Assembly (NCBI GenBank): GCA_030431255.1
Contig: JAUIJL010000004.1
Span: 62,001 to 126,000 of the forward strand
From: Thermoanaerobaculia bacterium
Lineage (GTDB): Bacteria; Acidobacteriota; Thermoanaerobaculia; Multivoradales; J023
Reading direction: 5' to 3'
DNA: 64,000 bases
The notes beneath the pieces are model-generated. The model was not told the origin of the DNA, searched no databases, and saw only the letters and a program-made list of their open reading frames with translations. Of this stretch, positions 53,282 through 59,441 are shown one piece after another (the first letter of the stretch is position 1; every line of letters begins with the position of its first letter). Made by a program: the position numbers and the translations under genes.

Positions 53282-53629
53282 ATGGCGAAGGTTCGATTGT
53301 CCGAAATCGCGCACGCCCGCTCCGGCGACAAAGGCGACGGCTCCAACGTGGGTCTGATCGCCAACAGCCGGGAGCTCTACGAGGTGATCGCCCGCGAGGT
53401 CACCCCCGAGCGGGTCAAGGATCATTTCCGAGGATTCGTGCACGGTGAGGTCGACCGCTACGAGGTGGCCAACCTCCATGCGTTGAACTTCATTCTGCAC
53501 GACTCCCTGGGGGGCGGTGGCACCGAAAGCTTGAAGACCGACGCCCAGGGCAAAACCCACGGCCAAGGACTCTTGCAGATGCAAATCGAGGTGCCGGAAG
53601 AGCTGCTCGGCGAAGGAGATCGTGGATGA
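53282..53629 (+). CDS. AtuA C-terminal ferredoxin-fold-like domain as a separate protein
   Basis: The 115-residue product KVRLSEIAHARSGDKGDGSNVGLIANSRELYEVIAREVTPERVKDHF, followed by GEVDRYEVANLHALNFILHDSLGGGGTESLKTDAQGKTHGQGLLQMQIEV (parts quoted), is the AtuA-like ferredoxin-fold domain. In many organisms this is the tail of AtuA; here the gene starts 1 base after AtuA and ends by overlapping the enoyl-CoA hydratase start (ATGA). The three genes are thus strongly coupled. It is probably a subunit that binds the larger AtuA protein. Confidence 0.82.
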   Translation: MAKVRLSEIAHARSGDKGDGSNVGLIANSRELYEVIAREVTPERVKDHFRGFVHGEVDRYEVANLHALNFILHDSLGGGGTESLKTDAQGKTHGQGLLQMQIEVPEELLGEGDRG

Positions 53630-54432
53630 GCATCCTCGATCGCGACTTCAACATGCTGCGGCTCGAACGTAGCGGCAAAGACGGGGACCTGCTGTGGGTG
53701 ACCCTGGACAATCCGTCCAAAGCCAACGCCCTCTCGCCGGTGCTCTTGCGCGAGATCACCGAGCTGTACAGCTCCGATCTCCGCGGTCTCGGGGTGCGGG
53801 CCGTGCTGCTCAAGGGCGCGGGCAAGCATTTCTCCGCCGGCGCCGATCTCGATCACCTGAAAGGCCTGCGCAACGCCGGACCCGATGAGAACCGCAGGGA
53901 TTCTGAATCCCTGCGCGCCCTCTTCGCGTCGATCCTCTACCAGCCGGCCCTGACCGTGGCCGTGGTGCACGGCGCCTGCGTGGCCGGCGGCTGCGGCGTC
54001 GCCACCGCCCACGACTATGTGGTGGCCACCCAAGACGCCCGTTTCATGTACAGCGAGGTGCGGATCGGCTTCGTCGCCGCCCTGGTGGCCACCTACCTGC
54101 CCTTGCGGGTCAAGGGCCGTGATCTGCGGGAGCTGCTCTTGGATCCCCAATTTGTCGACGCTCAAAAGGCGCTCGACATCGGATTGATCAACCGGGTGGC
54201 CGAGGGCGACGCCGAGCAAGAGGCCCTCGACTTGGTGGAAGGCCTGCTCAGCCGGGCCAGCTCCGAGTCCATCGCCCGCACCAAACGCCTGCTCTTGGAG
54301 GCGGTGGGTCTGCCGCTGGCCGACGCCCTCGAGCTGGCGGCGGAGATCAACGCCAAATCCCGCGCCACCGCCGATTGCAAGCACGGCATCGCCACCTTCT
54401 TGGACACCAAGAAGCCACCCGCCTGGCGCTGA
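53626..54432 (+). CDS. Enoyl-CoA hydratase/isomerase family protein
   Basis: The 268-residue product is a crotonase-fold protein: LLWVTLDNPSKANALSPVLLREITELYSSDLRGLGVRAVLLKGAGKHFSAGADLDHLKGL (oxyanion-hole phrase FSAGADL), ALTVAVVHGACVAGGCGVATAHDYVVATQDARFMYSEVRIGFVAALVATYLPLR, with Glu of YSEVRIG at the catalytic position. Members hydrate or isomerise enoyl-CoAs; AtuE-like proteins do this for methylglutaconyl- or isohexenylglutaconyl-CoA. Its coupling to the AtuA pair supports an acyl-CoA catabolic role. No carboxylase genes are adjacent, so a full terpene or leucine route is not shown here. Confidence 0.88.
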   Translation: MSILDRDFNMLRLERSGKDGDLLWVTLDNPSKANALSPVLLREITELYSSDLRGLGVRAVLLKGAGKHFSAGADLDHLKGLRNAGPDENRRDSESLRALFASILYQPALTVAVVHGACVAGGCGVATAHDYVVATQDARFMYSEVRIGFVAALVATYLPLRVKGRDLRELLLDPQFVDAQKALDIGLINRVAEGDAEQEALDLVEGLLSRASSESIARTKRLLLEAVGLPLADALELAAEINAKSRATADCKHGIATFLDTKKPPAWR

Positions 54433-54665
54433 GCTCAAGCCTAGGTTCTGTCCGGACATGGGCTCGCAGAGTGTCGGCTGGGTGGCCTGCGGGCGTCGCT
54501 ACGAGCTCGCGCCGCCGCTATGGGTCCGTCATAAATTGCTGATGTGGTGAAGCTTAACCCGATTCATAGGCTGTGCCGCTCAGACAAGCTTCGCTTCCGT
54601 CCTCGGTCCACCCAGTCTCACGTTGTCTCAACATTTCCGTTCTTGAGTGGAGCCCAGCCCGCCGG
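54433..54665. other. Convergent gap
   Basis: This 233-base gap lies between the enoyl-CoA hydratase gene (+) and the CocE-type gene (-). I see no hairpin with T-run and no gene. Confidence 0.35.
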
Positions 54666-56582
54666 TCAGCGGAGCACGGGCAGCACGATTCGGGACGGGT
54701 ATTGCTCGGAATGGTGGATGGCGTTGTGGGCTTTGACACCTTCGGATTCGTCGTAGTTGTTGCCGCCCGTGTTCAGATTGCGCTCGTAGCGCGGGAAGTT
54801 GCTGCTCGATACCTCCAAGCGGATGCGATGGCCGGCCTGGAAGACGTTGGCGGTGGACAGCGGACCAATCTCCAGCTCATAGACCTCCCCCTCCTCCATG
54901 AAGACCTTCTTGTCGAAACCTTCGCGATAGCGGGCCCGCAGGATGGAATCGTCGAGGTTGAAGGCCCGGCCGTCGGGATAAACATCGACCAATTTCACCG
55001 TAAAGTCCGTGTCCTTGGCGTCGGACGACACGTAGAGGATCACGCGGATCGAGCCGGCGGCATCCAGGGGCTCCTTCAGCTCATCGCTGGTGAAGACCAA
55101 AACGTCCTGCCGCGCTTCCACCGAGCGCTGGTCGTACGAGCCTTCGGGCTCGCCCCCGAGGCAGCAGAAATTACCGCCCCGGGTCGGCACCGGCACCATG
55201 GGGTCGTAAACAAAACGGTCGAGCTCGGCATCGTCCCCTGACGGATCGGCGATCAGCACGCCGTCGCCGTGCAGGCCGTTGGCCCGCCCACCGCTGCCCA
55301 AATAGAAAGTTTGAGATTCCGTGCCGGGCAAAGGCCAATCCGTGGACTCACGCCACTCGTTGGTGCCCATGGCAAAGTAACGCACTCGAGGCTCGCCGTG
55401 GTCGTAGGCGGAGGCCTGCTCGGTGGAAACAGATTTGGTGAACCGATCGAGAAAATCGAAGACGATGTCATCGAATCCGAATTCCACATCACCCATATTC
55501 ATCTCACCGACCACCGTCGGATCCTTCAAGCGATACATCGCGCAATGCAGGGTCGGCCCGATCACCATGTATTGATGATCGCGGATCTCGGGCTCGCCTT
55601 TCGTGCGCACGTGCTCGTAAAGGGCCAGGTTCGGCCCCACGGATAAGTCGAACCAAGAATTCACCCACAGCGCCGGCACATGGAACGGCTCGTCGTCGTG
55701 ATAGAGCCCGCCTTGGTACCAATCCTCGTGATCGGGATGGCGTTGGACCATGTCCGAAAAGACACCGGGAGGTCCGCCGATGTGCTTCATGAAGTCGAGG
55801 ATCGGCAAGTGCCATAGGGTTTCATCCCAGTTGACCTTCGGCATGCGCGGCGCCAAATCGAAATACTTTGCCAAGCGGATGCGGTCTTCCCGGGAAAGGT
55901 CTTCGGGCAGCACGGGGCGTTGCACGTTCTGATTGCCGTAGAGCCAGGAAGCCATGGGCATTTGCATGGCACCACCCCGATAGAAATTGCCGTGCTCGTA
56001 AAACGGACCCATGCGTCCGATACCGGCGCCCCCGGCCATGGGGATCGCGGCGGCGTGGGCGGGATGGTCCATGGCCGCCAAACCCATCTGCCACTCCGCC
56101 GTCGACGAGCAACCGAGGGTCGCCACCTTGCCGTTCGACCACGGTTGCTCGGCGATCCAGGTCAAAGCGTCGTAGCCGTCCGTGCGCGGGAATCCCAAAA
56201 TCTCCCACTCGCCTTCGGAGAAGAATTTGCCCCGCTCGTTCTGCACCACGAAGACATATCCCCGCTCAATGGCGTCGAGGGCATACTTCAACATGGCGTT
56301 GGGCCGACTCGGATTGGAGCCCCGCAAGCGGCTGAAGTTGTAGGGCGTGCGCCAGAAAATGGCCGGGAAAGGTCCGTCCAAATCCTTCGGAATATAGAGC
56401 TCCGTGACCAGCCGAATGCCGTCGCGCATCGGCACCATCACCATCTGCTCCACCCGGGCCTTGCTCTCGAGGTCGGCCCGCCGCACCTCGTCGGTCACCC
56501 GGTGGATTTGGCCCGTAACGGAGCCCGGAATTAGGAAAAGGGAGCACACCACAACGAGCCAAACCGAAACGCGGTAGACCAT
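54666..56582 (-). CDS. CocE/NonD-family (S15) hydrolase, secreted
   Basis: The 638-residue product is an X-Pro dipeptidyl-peptidase/CocE-like alpha/beta hydrolase. A signal peptide (MVYRVSVWLVVVCSLFLIPGSVTGQ) is followed by the typical start MVPMRDGIRLVTELYIPKDLDGPFPAIFWRTPYNF, DGYDALTWIAEQPWSNGKVATLGCSSTAEWQMGLAAMDHPAHAAAIP (nucleophile region GCSSTAEW), and the C-terminal beta-domain (RIRLEVSSSNFPRYERNLNTGG). The nucleophile motif GxSxxA is a variant. ATG at 56582 is chosen: AAGGAG lies about 5 bases upstream. It is a periplasmic or secreted esterase/peptidase; substrate unknown. Confidence 0.87.
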   Translation of the reverse strand: MVYRVSVWLVVVCSLFLIPGSVTGQIHRVTDEVRRADLESKARVEQMVMVPMRDGIRLVTELYIPKDLDGPFPAIFWRTPYNFSRLRGSNPSRPNAMLKYALDAIERGYVFVVQNERGKFFSEGEWEILGFPRTDGYDALTWIAEQPWSNGKVATLGCSSTAEWQMGLAAMDHPAHAAAIPMAGGAGIGRMGPFYEHGNFYRGGAMQMPMASWLYGNQNVQRPVLPEDLSREDRIRLAKYFDLAPRMPKVNWDETLWHLPILDFMKHIGGPPGVFSDMVQRHPDHEDWYQGGLYHDDEPFHVPALWVNSWFDLSVGPNLALYEHVRTKGEPEIRDHQYMVIGPTLHCAMYRLKDPTVVGEMNMGDVEFGFDDIVFDFLDRFTKSVSTEQASAYDHGEPRVRYFAMGTNEWRESTDWPLPGTESQTFYLGSGGRANGLHGDGVLIADPSGDDAELDRFVYDPMVPVPTRGGNFCCLGGEPEGSYDQRSVEARQDVLVFTSDELKEPLDAAGSIRVILYVSSDAKDTDFTVKLVDVYPDGRAFNLDDSILRARYREGFDKKVFMEEGEVYELEIGPLSTANVFQAGHRIRLEVSSSNFPRYERNLNTGGNNYDESEGVKAHNAIHHSEQYPSRIVLPVLR

Positions 56583-56724
56583 CTTCATCTCCTTGGATAT
56601 TTGCCCGTCGAGTATGCACGAATCGACATCGGTCTGCATCTCTGCGGCCCACCCTGTGGATCCGCTAGTCTCGGCAGGGCCAAAGCCTTTCCATCACAGG
56701 CAGAAGATCACAGGGAAGAAGACC

Positions 56725-57177
56725 ATGAACGAGCCCCACTATCGCGCCCTCGAATCCATGTATCTAGCAGCGCCGATCAACGCCTTCTACCGACCGACAA
56801 TCCGAGTCGAGGAGCGCCGAGCAGACATCGAAATCGAGGTCGGCGAGCAGCTTTGCCACGCTGCCGGCGCCGTGCACGGCTCGGTCTATTTCAAGATGTT
56901 GGACGACGCGGCTTTCTTTGCCGCCGGCTCCATCGAGACCGAGGTCTTCGTGCTGACCACCAGCTTCACCACCTACCTCACCCGCCCCATTTCGTCGGGA
57001 ATCATGCGCTCCGTGGGCACCGTCGCCCACACCAACCGCAGCCAGATCCTTGCGGAAGCCGTCGTCTACGACGGTAAGGGTCGGGAAATCGGTCGCGGAA
57101 ACGGCCTGTTCGTACGCAGCAAGATGAGGCTGAAGGATACGCCGGGCTATGTCGCGACACCGGAGGGCGCCGAATAA
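56725..57177 (+). CDS. PaaI/hotdog-fold thioesterase-like protein
   Basis: The 150-residue product is a hotdog-fold acyl-CoA thioesterase-like protein: the motif GAVHGSVYFKMLDDAAFFAAGS fits the PaaI/YbgC type central helix with its catalytic-type Asp, and VLTTSFTTYLTRPISSGIMRSVGTVAHTNRSQILAEAVVYDGKGREIGRGNGLFVRSK is the usual later strands. Length is normal. The ATG at 56725 follows AGGGAAG. It lies between the CocE gene (divergent) and the RAYT gene. Confidence 0.82.
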   Translation: MNEPHYRALESMYLAAPINAFYRPTIRVEERRADIEIEVGEQLCHAAGAVHGSVYFKMLDDAAFFAAGSIETEVFVLTTSFTTYLTRPISSGIMRSVGTVAHTNRSQILAEAVVYDGKGREIGRGNGLFVRSKMRLKDTPGYVATPEGAE

Positions 57178-57236
57178 AACAGGACTTTTTCGCCGGATTG
57201 CAGAATTGACGACCGTTTTTACGTCCAAGTCCCAAT

Positions 57237-58187
57237 ATGGGACATCCCTTAAGAATCTTCAGTCGTCCTCAGAACGTTGTTTCTGAGATCACCCAAGTCA
57301 CCTTTCAACATCGGGCTTTGATGAGGCCCGGAGACCGTCTGAACGCCCTCATCGTCGGAGCCTTGGCGCGGGCCCAAGAGCTCTACCCCGTCAAGCTGCA
57401 CGGCTTCACCTTTCTTTCCAACCACGCCCACGTCTTGGCCACGGTCGAAGACGTCGCCCAAATGGCGAGCTTCATGCGCCACTTCACCAGCAAGATCTCG
57501 AAAGAAATCGGCATCGAGCACGACTGGCCGGTCAAGGTCTTTCCCGAGCGCTATCACCACGTGGAGCTTTCCCAGGAGCCCGGCATCGAGCTCGCCCGCC
57601 TGCGTTATCTTTTGAGCAACTCGTGCAAAGAGGGATTGGTGGCGTCGCCGTTCGACTGGCCGGGGGTGTCGTCGACGGAGGCGTTGATCACCGGTGAGCC
57701 CATGCACGGTGTGTGGATCGACCGCACGGCCCTCAGCGTCGCCCGTGCGCGGGGCAAGAAAGTGTCCGAGTCGGACTTTGCGGTGACCAAGGAGCTGCGC
57801 CTAGAGCCCTTGCCGTCGCTGGCCCACCTATCGCCACGGCAATATCGAGAGGTGATCGTCGACATGGTGCGGGAGATCGAAAAAGAGACCCTCCTACGTC
57901 ATCGGGAGAACGGTACCAAGCCCCTCGGAGTCGAAAAAATTCTGAGCACGAATCCCCATCGGCGGCCTGAGAACGTCCCGAGCTCACCCCGTCCGTGGTT
58001 TCACGCCCTCAGCCGAAAGGTACGCAAGGCGATGCGCGATGCCTTGACCTGGATCGTCGCGGCATATCGGGAAGCCGCGAGGCGTTTCAAAGAAGGCGAA
58101 TTCCACGTCGAATTCCCCGAAGGCACCTTCCCACCCGCCCGTCCCTTCATAGAGGTCATGCGTCTTCCCCTCTTAGATCCTGGATAG
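57237..58187 (+). CDS. REP-associated tyrosine transposase-like (RAYT, IS200-like Y1) protein
   Basis: The 316-residue product contains the Y1 transposase fold: VSEITQVTFQHRALMRPGDRLNALIVGALARAQELYPVKLHGFTFLSNHAHVLATV with the HUH motif (SNHAHVL) near residue 60 and RLRYLLSNSCKEGLVASPFDWPGVSS, where the Tyr of RLRYLL is the likely nucleophile. About 140 more residues follow (SLAHLSPRQYREVIVDMVREIEKETLLRH onward), longer than the 165-200 residues of typical RAYTs. Such proteins mobilise or maintain REP palindromes; two palindrome-like repeats lie just downstream (58260-58386). No IS ends or target duplications are visible, so it is probably a domesticated, chromosomal gene. Confidence 0.85.
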   Translation: MGHPLRIFSRPQNVVSEITQVTFQHRALMRPGDRLNALIVGALARAQELYPVKLHGFTFLSNHAHVLATVEDVAQMASFMRHFTSKISKEIGIEHDWPVKVFPERYHHVELSQEPGIELARLRYLLSNSCKEGLVASPFDWPGVSSTEALITGEPMHGVWIDRTALSVARARGKKVSESDFAVTKELRLEPLPSLAHLSPRQYREVIVDMVREIEKETLLRHRENGTKPLGVEKILSTNPHRRPENVPSSPRPWFHALSRKVRKAMRDALTWIVAAYREAARRFKEGEFHVEFPEGTFPPARPFIEVMRLPLLDPG

Positions 58188-58259
58188 ACCTCGATCCGCC
58201 CTTCCTCGGTGGCCTCACACAATCGGAACGTCGACACCTACTTCGTGGGGAGGGGGAAA

Positions 58260-58386
58260 GTGTGCTTCTTCGTGCAACGAAGAGCACACTCCACTCATCA
58301 CGGAAGCCCTAATCCGCCCTCTTAGGAAATCGCATGAGGCCTACTAAAGAGGTCTCTCTCAAGAAATCGCAAGAGACCTAGAGAGG
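58260..58386. repeat. Palindromic repeats downstream of the RAYT gene
   Basis: A hairpin at 58260-58289 has a 13-bp stem (GTGTGCT / AGCACAC plus CTTCGT / ACGAAG with one bulged T). Then two related 33-37-base units follow: 58319-58351 and about 58355-58386, each with CTCT..., a shared GAAATCGCA core (58326-58334 and 58363-58371) and a closing ...CCTA...AGAGG. The second can fold as AGGTCTCT/AGAGACCT around the core. RAYT-linked REP elements look like this. Confidence 0.65.
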
Positions 58387-58412
58387 AGGAGGCCTAGGAA
58401 GGGTAGATCAAG

Positions 58413-58442
58413 AAAAGGCCGCTCCTCGCAAGGAACGACCTT
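58413..58442 (-). terminator. Intrinsic terminator (minus strand)
   Basis: Read on the minus strand, a 12-bp stem with two G.U wobbles (58415-58426 with 58431-58442, loop TGCG) is followed by TTTTCTTG. It stops transcripts coming from 58466, the end of the truncated ABC gene. Confidence 0.7.
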
Positions 58443-58465
58443 CTCACCGCATCTTCTGAAACCCG

Positions 58466-58690
58466 TCAAGGCGACAACGACGCCGTGCTCGACAGCACAT
58501 CGAGATCATCGAATCGGATGCTGCCCTGATCCGCCTCTTGCAGCGTGGAAATCGTGCGCATCAAGGTGGATTTGCCCGCACCGTTGGGCCCCAAAAGCCC
58601 GAACATGCCCCGAGGAATCTCCATGCTCACGCCTTGGAGCGCTTTCACGCCGTTGTCGTAGGTCTTCGACAGGTCACTGATTTTCAACAT
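58466..58690 (-). pseudogene. Truncated ABC transporter ATP-binding protein
   Basis: The 74-residue product is the N-terminal third of an ABC ATPase: MLKISDLSKTYDNGVKALQGVSMEIPRGMFGLLGPNGAGKSTLMRTISTLQEADQGSIRFDDLDVL has an intact Walker A (GPNGAGKST), but it stops after DVLSSTASLSP, before the Q-loop, signature and Walker B. A normal protein would be about 240-300 residues. No matching permease or remainder is nearby. An intrinsic terminator follows 24 bases after the stop. It is most likely a deletion remnant; expression of a short ATP-binding peptide is possible but unlikely to be useful. Confidence 0.8.
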
Positions 58691-58820
58691 TTAGGGGCCT
58701 CTCAGGGTCAGGGATGGGTCCGGCAGGGCGGTCTTCAACTTCTACGACGAAAACCCACGGAGTTTCCCGTCCTACACCGAGCCCGGACCCCATCACGCTC
58801 TCGAGAAACCGATCACGCGC

Positions 58821-59441
58821 TCACCCCTGTGCCCTTAGCCTCACCTGGATCGTCAGATCGTCTCCAACCTCGACCCCGGCAGCTTCTCCAACCTGATATT
58901 CCCAATGGATTCGCTCGATTTTGGCTTCGAGATCGACGGCTTCGGGTCCCAGATTCAATCGGACCGGCTCGATCATGATGCGATTTCGGAACAACACCAC
59001 GTGGTCAGCCAAGCGGTACTTTTCTCGATAATCCGCGGTCTTGACCGCTTCGATCCGAAAGCTCGGATAGGTGGATCCCCGGAGCAGCCGACCACCGATT
59101 TGCTCCGTCACCTCCGGAGTAGGGCACTCGAGCCCTTCGACTTCGATCTCAGCGACCAGATAGGGGCTCTCCGGCTCCAGGACCTCGACCGCCGAGGCGG
59201 TGCATTGCACGGTTTTCCCCTCGATCGACGCGGTCAACGTGGCTCCACCCGACCAAGGATCTCCTTCGATCACCTCCTGGGGACGAGGATCCGTGATGGC
59301 TGCCTCGCCGCCGGCCTCACTACCATCCTCTTCGACTGTGCCCATCGGGAAGTACCACATGCTGCCGACTCCGACCGCCAATCCAACGGCAAACGGCAGT
59401 AGATTTCGACGATCACTCCATCGATACGCCCGTTTCGACAT
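58821..59441 (-). CDS. Membrane-anchored protein coupled to the lipoprotein hydrolase
   Basis: The 206-residue product has a basic start (MSKRAYRWSDRRN) and one membrane segment (LLPFAVGLAVGVGSMWYFPMG), an acidic linker (EEDGSEAGGEAAITD) and a mostly beta C-terminal domain (about 60-206: GGATLTASIEGKTVQCTASAVEVLE, LVAEIEVEGLECPTPEVTEQIG, ADYREKYRLADHVVLFRNRIMIEPVRLNLG, IHWEYQVGEAAGVEVGDDLTIQVRL). It looks like a type II periplasmic domain. I do not recognise a family. Its start overlaps the end of the upstream lipoprotein gene by 29 bases, so the two proteins are made together. Confidence 0.6.
   Translation of the reverse strand: MSKRAYRWSDRRNLLPFAVGLAVGVGSMWYFPMGTVEEDGSEAGGEAAITDPRPQEVIEGDPWSGGATLTASIEGKTVQCTASAVEVLEPESPYLVAEIEVEGLECPTPEVTEQIGGRLLRGSTYPSFRIEAVKTADYREKYRLADHVVLFRNRIMIEPVRLNLGPEAVDLEAKIERIHWEYQVGEAAGVEVGDDLTIQVRLRAQG

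Noticed and set aside
51913-54432. A full acyclic-terpene or leucine degradation cluster
   Set aside because: Only AtuA, its small subunit and one crotonase-fold gene are present; no acyl-CoA carboxylase, dehydrogenase or lyase is adjacent.
57237-58690. Complete IS200/IS605 insertion sequence
   Set aside because: No TnpB, no recognisable left and right ends and no target duplications; the Y1 protein fits a chromosomal RAYT better.
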